Positions 1-8,978 are shown, counted from the stretch's first letter. The stretch: 64,000 nt of DNA from Rouxiella sp. WC2420 (GCF_041200025.1 NZ_CP165628.1:1550001-1614000); one strand, 5' to 3'. The notes: generated by a model not told the origin, from the letters alone. Made by a program: numbers and translations.

Positions 1-1152
1 TACATTCCAAAGGATGTAAAAGGCACTACGGCTGTGCTTGCCATCGATATGACCCCGGATGTGATGATTGATATCGCGCAGTCCACCAACACTATCGTGG
101 TGTCACTGGACAATATCCCGTCCGTCGGCCTGATTTATGATAATGACAAGACGCCGCGTATCGAGGACGACAGCATCGGGCGTAGTTTTGAATTATTCAT
201 GGATAACCCGGACCAGAGGCAAACACTGCCGCTGCACGTGCCGATGTCTGCGGCGATTTCCCAGACCATCAGGCTTGCTCAGTTAGAACTCAAGCCATGG
301 CACGTGGACAAGTTTATCGTGACCGGCGCTTCAAAACGCGGCTGGGCAAGCTGGCTGGCGGGAATTTCTGATCCGTCCGTGGTCGCTATTGTGCCGTTTG
401 TTGCCGATATTTTGAATACCAAAGACATCATCAAGCACATGTATAAGACTTACGGTGGCAACTGGCCGATTGCGTTCAAGCCTTACTATGACCACAAAGT
501 TGATCTTGATGTCGACAAACCGGCGTTTGACAAGCTGATGAAAATTGAGGATCCGCTACAGTATCGCGACAGCAGCGAAGCGTCACGTCTGGCTATCCCG
601 AAATATATCGTCAATGCCAGCGGCGATGACTTCTTCCCGGCCGATGATTCGCATTATTATTACGATCAGCTGCCTGGTGAAAAATCGATGCGCGTTGCGC
701 CAAATAGCGACCATATGGGCATTGAGAAATTCATGCAAAGCTCGCTGGTGCCTTTCGTCAATCGTTATCAGGACCATGTTGCACTGCCAACCGTGACGGT
801 GGCGAAATCTGATGCAAATAATCCACAGCAGCGGCTGGTGACTTTCTCCGAGAAGCCGGTGAAAGTGGTGCAATGGACAGCGGTCAATACTGATTCCAGA
901 GATTTCCGCTACAACTGTGGTATTCGCTACACCTCTGAACCGCTGACGGCCACCGAGGCAAACACGGTTAATTTGTCACTGGACTACAGTGGGGCAGGAT
1001 GGCAGGCGAGATTTATTGAGGCGACCTTCGCCGATGGTTACGTGGCGACGACGCAGGTTTATATCACCCCTGACGCCAAATATCCGGTGACGGCTCCGGC
1101 TTCCAAAGGCGGCAGCTGCCAGACTTTGCCAGGGCGCGCGCAGATTAATTAA
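1..1152 (+). CDS. PhoPQ-activated pathogenicity-related protein (PqaA-like), 5' end missing
   Basis: The frame is open from base 1, so the gene starts upstream of the window and the GTG at 34 is only the first start-like codon inside it. The visible 383 residues look like the PqaA family (PF10142), which has an alpha/beta-hydrolase-like fold. Visible features are a nucleophile-elbow-like TGASKRGW segment (Ser codon at 331-333), a VNASGDDFF stretch and an NSDHMG segment placed like the acid and histidine of a hydrolase triad. In Salmonella, pqaA is PhoP-activated; the biochemical activity of the family is not well defined. The signal peptide expected for this family would lie outside the window. 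The next gene, AriR-like, is on the opposite strand and unrelated. Confidence 0.8.
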   Translation, partial: YIPKDVKGTTAVLAIDMTPDVMIDIAQSTNTIVVSLDNIPSVGLIYDNDKTPRIEDDSIGRSFELFMDNPDQRQTLPLHVPMSAAISQTIRLAQLELKPWHVDKFIVTGASKRGWASWLAGISDPSVVAIVPFVADILNTKDIIKHMYKTYGGNWPIAFKPYYDHKVDLDVDKPAFDKLMKIEDPLQYRDSSEASRLAIPKYIVNASGDDFFPADDSHYYYDQLPGEKSMRVAPNSDHMGIEKFMQSSLVPFVNRYQDHVALPTVTVAKSDANNPQQRLVTFSEKPVKVVQWTAVNTDSRDFRYNCGIRYTSEPLTATEANTVNLSLDYSGAGWQARFIEATFADGYVATTQVYITPDAKYPVTAPASKGGSCQTLPGRAQIN

Positions 1153-1289
1153 TGTGATTTATCCAGAGCCTGGACGTGACTTCATTCAAAAAGGGGGGCG
1201 TTATTCAGGTTCTGGAAACAATCAGGGAATTTCATTGACCACGCAGCCCGCTGCGTGTGTCTTTGAAAATAGAGGCTTTTCGAGAAGGA

Positions 1290-1535
1290 TTACAATTCGC
1301 TTTTAAGCACCACAAGAATCAACTGCTCAAAATGCTTAACATCTTCGGCACTGGCTGCCAGCTCAATTCGACCTACCAACTTTTTCAAAATCTCTCTACG
1401 ATCAAGATTCTCACCGGCTCGTAAAATTTCGACCACAATCTGACCCATGGTCTCATCCTGCGAAAGAGCAGGGACGTTATTGAGCAGGAAAAGAGCATCA
1501 CCCATCTTAGATTTTGAAAATTCACTCTGACGCAT
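1290..1535 (-). CDS. AriR/YmgB-like small regulatory protein
   Basis: An 81-residue protein whose second half (DETMGQIVVEILRAGENL, then a helix ending LILVVLK) resembles E. coli YmgB/AriR (PF10798). That family comprises small helical dimers linked to biofilm, acid resistance and Rcs signalling. I place the start at the ATG at 1535 because AAGGAAG lies 5 nt upstream. The longer frame to 1598 has no ribosome binding site. A perfect 14-bp palindrome lies about 70 bp upstream and is a candidate operator. The similarity is short and recalled from memory, so the family call is moderate and the function is inferred. Confidence 0.6.
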   Translation of the reverse strand: MRQSEFSKSKMGDALFLLNNVPALSQDETMGQIVVEILRAGENLDRREILKKLVGRIELAASAEDVKHFEQLILVVLKSEL

Positions 1536-1605
1536 AAGGGCTTCCTTGTTCAAGATTTGATAGTTAACGCCTAAATGCGCCAATATAAAGTTATACAACT
1601 AATGT

Positions 1606-1619
1606 TACTTGTACAAGTA
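1606..1619. promoter_or_regulatory. Perfect 14-bp palindrome upstream of the AriR-like gene
   Basis: TACTTGTACAAGTA reads identically on both strands and lies 71 bp upstream of the chosen AriR start. In E. coli the ymgB-family operon is repressed by BluR, a MerR-type regulator; MlrA/BluR sites contain TTGTACA-like half-sites as I recall. The palindrome is directly seen; the regulator is a guess. Confidence 0.45.
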
Positions 1620-1835
1620 TCATAACCGCCACCTTATGATTTTTTGTGCAAAAGGTGCTATATGCCGCGATTCGTTTTTCGAGTGTACTCTTAATTATTA
1701 CTTTCCTAACTATTTTAATTTTTCCTATGTTGATGCTTTAACGGCAAAGTCAGGAAACGCAGAGTAGATTGTCACGACGATGCCGATAATCAAAAACCGC
1801 GAGAACTAGGGCCATCAGTGTCAGCAACGAGTTAA

Positions 1836-2089
1836 TTATCGTACGGTATATCCGCCATCTACCGGCAAAGCGTGACCGATAATAAAACGGGAGGCCGGGC
1901 TACAAAGCCAAATAACGGCATCAGCAACTTCTTCGGCACGACCCAGACGGCGCATTGGGACTTCCTTCATCATTTCCGCCATGGCTTCTGGCTGGCTCCC
2001 GCCATGGCATAGGCTTTTGCTGCCGCAAGCCCCATACCCGAGGCGGCTCCTGTCACCAGAGCGACCTGATTTTCAAAATTGATTTTCAT
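1836..2089 (-). pseudogene. SDR oxidoreductase remnant with a large internal deletion
   Basis: The ATG at 2089 begins a typical SDR N-terminus (MKINFENQVALVTGAASGMG, then an Ala-rich helix). After about 34 codons the frame jumps to a typical SDR C-terminus (EVPMRRLGRAEEVADAVIWL, ending PVDGGYTVR) that closes with TAA at 1836. Roughly 170 central residues, including the YxxxK active site, are absent and the two parts are in different frames. The sequence CGCCATGGC occurs on both sides of the junction (about 1977 and 2000), suggesting deletion between short repeats. The remnant sits beside the LysR/oxidoreductase cluster and was probably once part of it. Confidence 0.75.
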
Positions 2090-2307
2090 GGTTATTCCTT
2101 ATGATAGTTTTCGATAAAATGATTTATTAAAGCAATAGTTTGCCGACTTCCCTTTTTATAACCGGGAGGTTTTAATGGCATGATATTTAAATGATTGATA
2201 ACGCATTCTAAAAAAGCGTCATTGGGGAATTAATATAGCACTGCAGTTTGATTATTATTAGGAGCTATTAATGAATGGGATTATTAACCCCGTTCATTAA
2301 TGCCGCT

Positions 2308-3207
2308 TTATTCACGCTGATAACGTAAAGCATCAATAACAATACGCATCGCTTTAGATGCCTGGCGTCGACTGGAATAAAATATATGTAACCCCTCGCA
2401 ATAGGGCGTCCAGTCCTCGAGCATCAGCACTAATTTTCCCTGTTTAATTTCATGCTCGACCAGATCCTCGGGAACTTGCGCTATGCCATAACCATCAATA
2501 GCCGCTTCGACCACTTGCACCACGGTGTTGAATACCACCTGGCCGTCGACTCTGGCCCGGACTTCTTTGCCGTCTCTTTTAAACTCCCAAACGTAAAAGC
2601 CGCCATGGCTTGGAAGCCGCAGATTAATACAGCGGTGTTTGGCCAGTTGGTAAGGTGTTTCAGGGATGCCATGGGTATGTAAATATTCAGGAGAAGCGAC
2701 GGCGACAAATCGTATATCTGGACCAATACGCAACGAAATCATGCCGTTAGTGACTTGTTCACCCAGCCTGACGCCCGCATCATAGCGATTAGCGACAATA
2801 TCGGTTAAACCGTAGTCGTTAATCAACTCAACGTTAATTTCTGGATATTCCTTGAGAACGTTCGACAGTTTTGGCCATAGAACTCTCTGGATAGAGTAGT
2901 CGGTGGCTGAAATCCTGATATTCCCTGCGGGTTTGTCAAGCGCATCGCCAATCGAGGCAATTTCGCTGCTGATTTCTTCAAAACGTGGAGCCAGGTTATC
3001 CAGCAACCGCTGGCCCACTTCCGTAGGGGAAACGCTGCGGGTGGTTCTGGTCAGCAACCGGACACCCAGACTTGACTCAAGACCACGGATAGTATGGCTC
3101 AGCGCCGATTGTGAGACGCCAAGCTGTGCAGCGGCGCGAGTGAAGCTTTTTTCCCGAGCAACCGTGACAAATGCGACATAGTCATTCAGGTTATCGCGTG
3201 ATTTCAT
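2308..3207 (-). CDS. LysR-family transcriptional regulator
   Basis: A 299-residue protein with the LysR layout: N-terminal winged helix-turn-helix (FTRAAAQLGVSQSALSHTIRGLE, about residues 21-44), then TRTTRSVSPTEVG, then a two-lobed substrate-binding domain starting near residue 92. It belongs to the broad group that acts on genes for NAD(P)H oxidoreductases. It lies 57 bp downstream of the CMD-domain gene on the same strand and faces away from the aldo/keto reductase and alcohol dehydrogenase genes, so it probably regulates that divergent cluster. The effector is unknown. Confidence 0.88.
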   Translation of the reverse strand: MKSRDNLNDYVAFVTVAREKSFTRAAAQLGVSQSALSHTIRGLESSLGVRLLTRTTRSVSPTEVGQRLLDNLAPRFEEISSEIASIGDALDKPAGNIRISATDYSIQRVLWPKLSNVLKEYPEINVELINDYGLTDIVANRYDAGVRLGEQVTNGMISLRIGPDIRFVAVASPEYLHTHGIPETPYQLAKHRCINLRLPSHGGFYVWEFKRDGKEVRARVDGQVVFNTVVQVVEAAIDGYGIAQVPEDLVEHEIKQGKLVLMLEDWTPYCEGLHIFYSSRRQASKAMRIVIDALRYQRE

Positions 3208-3264
3208 TTATTTCCTTAAAACTGCTAATGCCGTGGCCTTTGAGTTTGATTATAGAAGTTTGTT

Positions 3265-3969
3265 TCAGCGGGACTCAAAAACCTGTTTGAAAACCGGTAA
3301 TGCCGAAAAGACATTTGGCCAGCCCGCGTAGAAAGCGAGTTGAGTCAATGCTTCCCCTGCCTGAGGCTGAGTAAGGCCGTTGTCCATTGCTTTATTTAAA
3401 TGAAATGTAATTTGTGCGACCTGACCGTTAGCCACCAAAGCGCAAACAGTAACCAGGCTGCGATCGCGAGGTGCCAGATCCGGGCGCAGCCACAGATCGT
3501 TAAATACTGCATCAGTAGTGAACTGCACCACGCCTTGGGAAACTGCCTCGAAATTACTGCTCACATGTTGGGCGCGCTGGTCTTCAGCCTGCTGGTCGAT
3601 TGGCAAAGGTACAATGTCACTGCCCGGTAACTCACTGATGATAATGTCTCTTTCCTCAAAAACTTGCTGAACTGATTGCGCAGCGGCAGTGGCATTGCCC
3701 CAGCCGGCATAGAATGCAAGGTGGCTTATTATTTCAGAGATTTCAGCCGGTTTGACCCCATTATCCAGTGCCAGATGAATATGATTAGCCTGTTCGACAC
3801 TGTGGTTACGGGAAATAACCACGGCTAGCGTGATTAGGCTTCTGTCTCGTGGAGAAAGCCCGCTTCTGTTCCACAAATTTTTCGCCAGGGTATTCTCGGT
3901 ATACATTGCCAGCGAAGGCAACGTTATCTCGGTAACTGACGAATAATTTTTTAAAGAGGTATTTTTCAT
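3265..3969 (-). CDS. Two-domain carboxymuconolactone decarboxylase-like protein
   Basis: A 234-residue protein made of two related CMD/AhpD-like halves. Each carries the helix signature LSPRDRSLITLAV or LAPRDRSLVTVCA, followed by an H-x-N/L-A-x-DNG segment and a LAFYAGW motif (about 90-100 and 212-220). The CxxC pair of AhpD peroxidases is missing; only one cysteine is visible, in TVCAL. It is therefore more like the decarboxylase-type branch than a thiol peroxidase. Start is placed at the ATG at 3969, six bases after AGGTG; an upstream in-frame GTG at 3978 is less well placed. Neighbours are the LysR gene downstream and the AKR/ADH pair divergently. Confidence 0.82.
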   Translation of the reverse strand: MKNTSLKNYSSVTEITLPSLAMYTENTLAKNLWNRSGLSPRDRSLITLAVVISRNHSVEQANHIHLALDNGVKPAEISEIISHLAFYAGWGNATAAAQSVQQVFEERDIIISELPGSDIVPLPIDQQAEDQRAQHVSSNFEAVSQGVVQFTTDAVFNDLWLRPDLAPRDRSLVTVCALVANGQVAQITFHLNKAMDNGLTQPQAGEALTQLAFYAGWPNVFSALPVFKQVFESR

Positions 3970-4275
3970 GGCCTGCACCTAAGTAGTGAATTCATAATTC
4001 AATAATACCTGCCGGATTTAATAATATTAATGCATGAATATTGCATACACTTATGAGTGATTTTCATTAGTTTGGTTTCTGCTGAAACTTATTTTTAACT
4101 ATGGAGAGATTCCATTAATGAATCCTCCTCATATATTTATTCACGATTAGCTATTTATCTATCTTTCTCTGAGTGCCACTATTTATGAATCAAACGACTA
4201 GCCAGCACTGATAAGCACTCTTGTTTAGTCATTATCGGTTAGAAGGTTTTTGTTTACACGTCGAGAGGAATCACT
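3970..4275. promoter_or_regulatory. Divergent promoter region between CMD and AKR genes
   Basis: AT-rich 306-bp spacer. A dyad ATGCA-N7-TGCAT at 4030-4046 is a candidate LysR-type binding site because its arms fit the loose T-N11-A architecture. AGAGGAA at 4264-4270 is the Shine-Dalgarno of the aldo/keto reductase. No other gene was seen here. Confidence 0.35.
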
Positions 4276-5286
4276 ATGAATTATAAATACTTGGGTCGTA
4301 GCGGCTTGAAAGTTTCGCCACTTTGTCTGGGCGCTATGATGTTTGGTGGTGAAACCGATTTAGAAACCGCCAAACGCATTATTTCAAAAGCGGGCGAGCA
4401 AGGGGTTAACTTTATTGATACTGCCGACGTTTATCATGCCGGTAAATCCGAAGAGGTGGTTGGCAAAGCGGTAGCAACCCATCGCGATGACTGGGTTATC
4501 GCCACCAAGTTTGGTTTTCCCTTTGCTGGTGGCCCAAACCAGGTCGGGCAGTCCAGAAAATGGATCCGTCAAAGTGTGGAAGGCAGTCTGAAAAGACTTG
4601 GCACCGATTATATTGATGTCCTGTATTTCCATCGTGCGCTTTTGGACCTCCCGCTGGAAGAAAGCGTTCGCTCGATGGGTGAACTCATTAATCAGGGCAA
4701 AATTCGCTATTACGGCGTGTCTAATTTCTCGGGCTGGCGGATTGCCGAGATGTGCCGTATCGCCGACCAGCTTGGCGTTGAGCGTCCGGTGGTTAGCGAA
4801 CCGCTGTACAACATTGTGGATCGAAAATCTGAAGTCGAGCAGATCCCTTCTGCCGCCCATTACGGGCTGGGCGTGGTGCCTTACAGTCCGCTGGCGCGCG
4901 GCGTGCTGACCGGTAAATATAACGCTGAAACGGCTCCTCCGGCAGACAGCCGTGCCGGACGCGGTGATAGGCGAATTCAGCAAACTGAATGGCGCCAGGA
5001 GTCGATCGCCATTGCCCGAAAGATAGCGACCTACTCGGCCGAACGTGGCACTGATTCCATCGCCTTCGCTATTGCCTGGGTCTTGAATAATCAGAATATT
5101 TCCTCGGCTATCGTGGGCCCACGCACTGAAGCGCACTGGGACAGTTACATGCGCAGCCTGGACTTTACACTGACGAAAGAAGATGAAGAGTTTGTTAACT
5201 CTCTGGTTGCACCGGGCCACGCCTCGACTCACGGCTATACTGATCCAGGCTATCCGGTCGAAGGCCGTAAACCCTTAAATGATTAA
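4276..5286 (+). CDS. Aldo/keto reductase
   Basis: A 336-residue NADPH-dependent aldo/keto reductase that would reduce aldehydes or ketones in the cytoplasm. The catalytic tetrad is visible: Asp48 and Tyr53 in FIDTADVY, Lys78 in IATKFG, and His119 in DVLYFHRA. A typical AKR cofactor-binding end (AIVGPRTEAHWDSYM) lies near residue 280. The gene is followed after 17 bp by the zinc alcohol dehydrogenase, with no terminator between, so the two form an operon. It is divergent from the CMD and LysR genes. The substrate cannot be deduced. Confidence 0.92.
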   Translation: MNYKYLGRSGLKVSPLCLGAMMFGGETDLETAKRIISKAGEQGVNFIDTADVYHAGKSEEVVGKAVATHRDDWVIATKFGFPFAGGPNQVGQSRKWIRQSVEGSLKRLGTDYIDVLYFHRALLDLPLEESVRSMGELINQGKIRYYGVSNFSGWRIAEMCRIADQLGVERPVVSEPLYNIVDRKSEVEQIPSAAHYGLGVVPYSPLARGVLTGKYNAETAPPADSRAGRGDRRIQQTEWRQESIAIARKIATYSAERGTDSIAFAIAWVLNNQNISSAIVGPRTEAHWDSYMRSLDFTLTKEDEEFVNSLVAPGHASTHGYTDPGYPVEGRKPLND

Positions 5287-5303
5287 ACCGAGGAATTTCA
5301 ACA

Positions 5304-6350
5304 ATGTTGACTAAAGGTTACGCCGCACTTAAAGCAGGTGAAAAGCTTGCTCCTTTCACTTTTGAACGTCGCGAGCTGCGCGATAACGACGTAGCAATGG
5401 AAGTTCTCTACTGTGGCGTTTGCCACTCTGACTTGCATCAGGCGCGCAACGACTGGGGCGTCGGGATGTTCCCGATGGTGCCTGGCCATGAAATTGTCGG
5501 AAAAGTCACCGCCGTTGGTCATGGTGTGAAAAATACCAAGGTCGGCGATGTGGTGGCGGTGGGCTGCATGGTCGATTCCTGTCAGGAGTGCGATCAGTGC
5601 CGGCACGGCGAAGAGCAATACTGTCGTGAGGGCATGACGCCAACCTATGCCGGGCAGGATCGTTTAACCCAGGAGATAACGCAGGGCGGTTACTCTAAGC
5701 ATCTGATTGCGCGTGAGGAATTTATTCTCCGCGTGCCGGATACGCTGGATTATTCTCGCGTTGCGCCGTTGTTATGTGCGGGCATTACCACCTATTCGCC
5801 ATTGCGTACCTGGGGCATTGGTCCTGAAAGCCGCGTGGCCGTTGTCGGGCTGGGTGGATTGGGGCATATGGCGGTTAAACTCGCCGAAGGTCTTGGCGCC
5901 AGAGTTACCGTTATTGGCCGTTCTGCAGCCAAAGCCAAAGACGCCAAAGAGCTGGGTGCCGATGATTACCTGGTCTCGACCGATGCCGCAGCAATGAAAA
6001 AAGCGCAAAACTGCTTTGATTTTATTATCGATACTATCCCGGTACAGCACGACGTTTCACCGTATATGCCGCTGTTGGATATCGACGGTACTATGGTAAT
6101 GGTTGGCCAGATTGGCCCGATCGACGAGCAGCCAACGATGCCGATGGTATTTGGCCGTCGTCGTTTGGCCGGTTCACTGATTGGCGGAATTGCCGAAACT
6201 CAGGAGTTGCTGGATTTCTGTGGCAGAAAAAATATCCTGCCAGAGTGTGAAGTGATTAATATCGATGAAATCAACGAGGCGTTTGAACGCATGGAGAAAT
6301 CTGATGTGCGCTACCGTTTTGTGATTGATATGGCCTCCCTCAAAGCGTAA
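5304..6350 (+). CDS. Zinc-dependent alcohol/aldehyde dehydrogenase, YahK-like
   Basis: A 348-residue medium-chain dehydrogenase. The catalytic zinc ligands Cys40 (GVCHSD) and His62 (PGHE) are present, and the structural zinc cysteines 93, 96, 99 and 107 are all present. The Rossmann motif GLGGLGHM follows APLLCAGITTYSPL, a pairing typical of E. coli YahK, a broad NADPH-dependent aldehyde reductase. It is probably co-transcribed with the aldo/keto reductase and ends in a hairpin terminator. Together the two enzymes suggest aldehyde detoxification; that is inference. Confidence 0.9.
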   Translation: MLTKGYAALKAGEKLAPFTFERRELRDNDVAMEVLYCGVCHSDLHQARNDWGVGMFPMVPGHEIVGKVTAVGHGVKNTKVGDVVAVGCMVDSCQECDQCRHGEEQYCREGMTPTYAGQDRLTQEITQGGYSKHLIAREEFILRVPDTLDYSRVAPLLCAGITTYSPLRTWGIGPESRVAVVGLGGLGHMAVKLAEGLGARVTVIGRSAAKAKDAKELGADDYLVSTDAAAMKKAQNCFDFIIDTIPVQHDVSPYMPLLDIDGTMVMVGQIGPIDEQPTMPMVFGRRRLAGSLIGGIAETQELLDFCGRKNILPECEVINIDEINEAFERMEKSDVRYRFVIDMASLKA

Positions 6351-6357
6351 TTATCAC

Positions 6358-6393
6358 AAAAACCGGTTTTGAATAATCAACGCCGGTTTTTTT
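6358..6393 (+). terminator. Rho-independent terminator after the ADH gene
   Basis: AAAACCGG pairs with CCGGTTTT across a 16-nt loop and runs into a T tract ending at 6393. It lies 8 bp after the dehydrogenase stop codon. Confidence 0.7.
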
Positions 6394-6430
6394 ATGAAAT
6401 TACTGCGCTAAAAAATATTTTCTCCCGACC

Positions 6431-6456
6431 GCAACCTTTACTTTGTTGCCATCGAA
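6431..6456 (+). promoter_or_regulatory. Candidate ECF sigma-F-type promoter
   Basis: GCAACC at 6431-6436 and CGAA at 6453-6456 are separated by exactly 16 bp. The Caulobacter sigma-F promoter, as I recall it, is GTAACC-N16-CGAA, so this differs at one base. It precedes the peroxiredoxin whose operon includes a sigma-F/NrsF-like pair. The implied transcript start near 6463 lies at or after the ATG at 6460, which supports translation from 6511 instead. Confidence 0.6.
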
Positions 6457-6510
6457 CCTATGGTTAAGGTCATCAGGCGATATCGCCTGCCTCACAATGG
6501 AGAAATGATA

Positions 6511-7074
6511 ATGCGTATGAAAAGCACCCTTGGCACGTTGGCTGTTGCAGCCGTTCTTGGTTTAAGTTTGCCTGTGACTTCCGCGTTTGCCGCATTGCAG
6601 GTTGGTGAGAAAGCCCCTGATTTCCAGCTTAAAGCCGCTCTGGCCGGTAAGCCGACCACCTTCTCTTTAGATAAAGCGTTGCAGAAAGGGCCGGTTGTGC
6701 TGTATTTCTTCCCGGCGGCTTTTAGCGCGGGTTGTACCATTGAAGCCCACGATTTCGCCGAAGCCACCGCAGATTTTGACAAGCAGGGCGCAACGGTGAT
6801 TGGCGTTACTGCCGGAAACGTCGACCAAATCGCTAAATTCTCCCAGCTCGAATGTCGCGATAAATTTACTGTCGCTGCTGATCCAGGCGCTAAAGTTGCC
6901 GCAGAATACAAAAATACCATGCAGGCGAAAGGCAATACCTTGTCCGACCGTACTTCTTATGTCATTGCCCCGGACGGCAAAATCCTGCTGAGCTATACCG
7001 ATAAAAACCCGGATGCCCATATCCAGAAAGCATTAGACGCCGTGAAAAAATACCGTCAGGCCAACCCGGCTTAA
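6511..7074 (+). CDS. Exported AhpC/TSA-family peroxiredoxin
   Basis: A 187-residue thioredoxin-fold peroxidase with a cleavable signal peptide (hydrophobic core at residues 7-24, AFA cleavage motif at 25-27), so it should act in the periplasm. The peroxidatic Cys75 sits in FFPAAFSAGCT, a PxxxSxxC form of the usual PxxxTxxC motif. Cys115 in SQLECRDKF is a candidate resolving cysteine. The ATG at 6511 is chosen because GGAG lies 8 nt upstream. The DsbD-like gene follows after 23 bp and would supply reducing power. A sigma-F-type promoter motif lies 54 bp upstream of the start. Confidence 0.87.
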   Translation: MRMKSTLGTLAVAAVLGLSLPVTSAFAALQVGEKAPDFQLKAALAGKPTTFSLDKALQKGPVVLYFFPAAFSAGCTIEAHDFAEATADFDKQGATVIGVTAGNVDQIAKFSQLECRDKFTVAADPGAKVAAEYKNTMQAKGNTLSDRTSYVIAPDGKILLSYTDKNPDAHIQKALDAVKKYRQANPA

Positions 7075-7097
7075 CCCATTGATTAAGTAGGTTTAAT

Positions 7098-8336
7098 ATG
7101 CTGACTGCCATTGCAGCCGCCTTTTTGGGTGGCATTATTCTTAATCTAATGCCGTGCGTGTTTCCGGTGATATCGCTCAAAGCACTGAGTCTGATTCGCC
7201 ATCACGACAAGCCTGCACAGGCCAGAGCCGAAGGTCTGGCATTTCTGGTGGGTGTTGTGGTGACCATGTTTGTGCTGGCGGGCATATTGCTGCTGGCACG
7301 GTCGGGCGGGGCGGCAGTCGGCTGGGGCTTCCAATTACAGTCACCGGTAGTGATCGCAGTGCTGATTCTCGTGATGCTGGCATCGGCGCTGAATTTGTTC
7401 GGCTTGTTTGAAGTCGGACTTTCGGTGCAAAAGGTCGGCGAAGTCGGCGGCGGTCGTGGCGGTTTGACCGGTTCGGCGTTGACCGGCGCGCTGGCAATAG
7501 TTGTCGCTACCCCTTGTAGCGCACCGTTTATGGCAAGCGCGGTAGGCTATGCATTAACTCAACCGCCGGTTGTCAGTCTGGTTATCTTTATTGCACTGGC
7601 CATTGGTTTCGCGGCACCGTTTACACTGATTTCGTTTTTCCCGGTATTGGCTCGGATATTACCTGCGCCCGGTGCCTGGATGGTGACCTTGAAGCACGGG
7701 CTGGCTTTCCCAATGTTGGGGGCGGTCGCCTGGCTCATCTGGGTGCTTGAACGTCAGGGCGGATCCATCGCCCTTGCTGCCATTCTGGCCTGTTGTATCC
7801 TGCTCAGTTTTGCTGCCTGGCTGTATGGCATGGCGCAAAAACGCCGTATGATGGGCAGACGTCATTGGGCTTTGCACATCGCCACCGTGGTTTTCGCGTT
7901 ACTGATTGTGCCGCCGTTGGTCAATCTTAAAACCTTCGCAGGTGCGCCGGAGATGGCGGAAACCAGCGTCGCCGCAGCACCTGTAGCCTGGTCGCCGCAA
8001 AATGTTGACGCAATTAAAGGCCAGGGCAAGCCAATTTTCGTCGACTTTACCGCCTCCTGGTGCATTACCTGTCAGGTAAACGAACACACCTCGCTGTCAA
8101 CGCAGGCGGTAAAAACGGCAATGGCGCGCACCAACACGATTTATATGATTGCGGATTCAACCAAGTACAATCCTGATGTCGAACAGGCGTTGAGTGATTT
8201 TGGCCGGGGTGGTTTGCCGCTGTATGTGGTGTATCCAGCGAACGGCGGAAAACCGGTGGTATTGCCACAAGTACTGACTCCGGGGATTGTTATCAGCGCT
8301 TTGGACAAGGCATCTGAACCTGAGAAAAAAACGTGA
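7098..8336 (+). CDS. DsbD-like transmembrane thiol-disulfide reductase
   Basis: A 412-residue inner-membrane protein that lacks the N-terminal alpha domain of full-length DsbD. It has the eight-helix beta domain with its two redox cysteines (LMPCVFPV, Cys20; ATPCSAPF, near residue 140). A C-terminal thioredoxin-like domain carries WCITC (Cys322, Cys325). Proteins of this type move electrons from cytoplasmic thioredoxin to periplasmic partners. The adjacent exported peroxiredoxin is the obvious client; that pairing is inferred from gene order. An 84-bp gap without a terminator separates it from the sigma factor gene, so all four genes may be one operon. Confidence 0.87.
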   Translation: MLTAIAAAFLGGIILNLMPCVFPVISLKALSLIRHHDKPAQARAEGLAFLVGVVVTMFVLAGILLLARSGGAAVGWGFQLQSPVVIAVLILVMLASALNLFGLFEVGLSVQKVGEVGGGRGGLTGSALTGALAIVVATPCSAPFMASAVGYALTQPPVVSLVIFIALAIGFAAPFTLISFFPVLARILPAPGAWMVTLKHGLAFPMLGAVAWLIWVLERQGGSIALAAILACCILLSFAAWLYGMAQKRRMMGRRHWALHIATVVFALLIVPPLVNLKTFAGAPEMAETSVAAAPVAWSPQNVDAIKGQGKPIFVDFTASWCITCQVNEHTSLSTQAVKTAMARTNTIYMIADSTKYNPDVEQALSDFGRGGLPLYVVYPANGGKPVVLPQVLTPGIVISALDKASEPEKKT

Positions 8337-8420
8337 AGAGATTGATTAATAAATCCTTTTACAACGCTGCTTGCCTATAAATTGAGTGCATAACGTTGTT
8401 TAGGTTTATCAGGATAGGCG

Positions 8421-8978
8421 ATGAAGGAAACTGATGCCCGCGCGTTGCAATGGCCTGCACTGATGGCCCGCGCGCAGGCAGGCGATAGAAAAGCCTATAA
8501 CCAACTGCTAAAAGCGATGGTGCCAGCCATCAGGGTATTCGTGCGCAAAAAAATCAGCGACGAGGTGTTGGTGGAGGACGTTATTCAGGAGACGTTGATC
8601 ACCATTCATCGCGTTCGTCATACCTATGATCCCCAACGTCCGATTTTACCATGGGTCGCGGCCATTACTTCGGCGCGAGCTATCGATGCGTTACGCCAGT
8701 ACGGGCGCAGGCAAGAGGTTCAGGACGAAGACGCCGTATTTAATTATCCCGTTGAACATGGCGGTGCCGAGCAGGATTTGCATGAAGAATTAAGCGGTTA
8801 TCTGGGAGTCTTGCCGCAACGCCAGCGTGAGATGGTGGAGTTTGTACACCTTCGTGAAAAAAGCCTGGCGCAGGTTGCCGATGAAAATAATCTTTCTGTC
8901 TCGGCGGTAAAATCATTATTGCATCGCGCGATGCTCAGCCTTCGTAAATACGGAAGGGATAATCATGAGAAGCCATGA
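8421..8978 (+). CDS. ECF RNA polymerase sigma factor, sigma-F/NrsF type
   Basis: A 185-residue sigma-70-family ECF factor. Region 2 lies at about residues 28-95 (VEDVIQETLITIHRVRHTYDP, then WVAAITSARAIDALRQYGR). Region 4 is at about 125-178 (LPQRQREMVEFVHL, then VADENNLSVSAVKSLLHRAM). It overlaps the downstream DUF1109/NrsF gene by 14 bp, the classic sigma/anti-sigma coupling. In Caulobacter the homologous pair responds to heavy metals and controls periplasmic redox genes. No sigma-F motif lies directly upstream, so autoregulation would have to come from the peroxiredoxin promoter. Confidence 0.9.
   Translation: MKETDARALQWPALMARAQAGDRKAYNQLLKAMVPAIRVFVRKKISDEVLVEDVIQETLITIHRVRHTYDPQRPILPWVAAITSARAIDALRQYGRRQEVQDEDAVFNYPVEHGGAEQDLHEELSGYLGVLPQRQREMVEFVHLREKSLAQVADENNLSVSAVKSLLHRAMLSLRKYGRDNHEKP

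Noticed and set aside
4384-5232. 282-residue antisense frame over the aldo/keto reductase gene
   Set aside because: It is a shadow of the well-supported sense gene and has no protein-like motifs.
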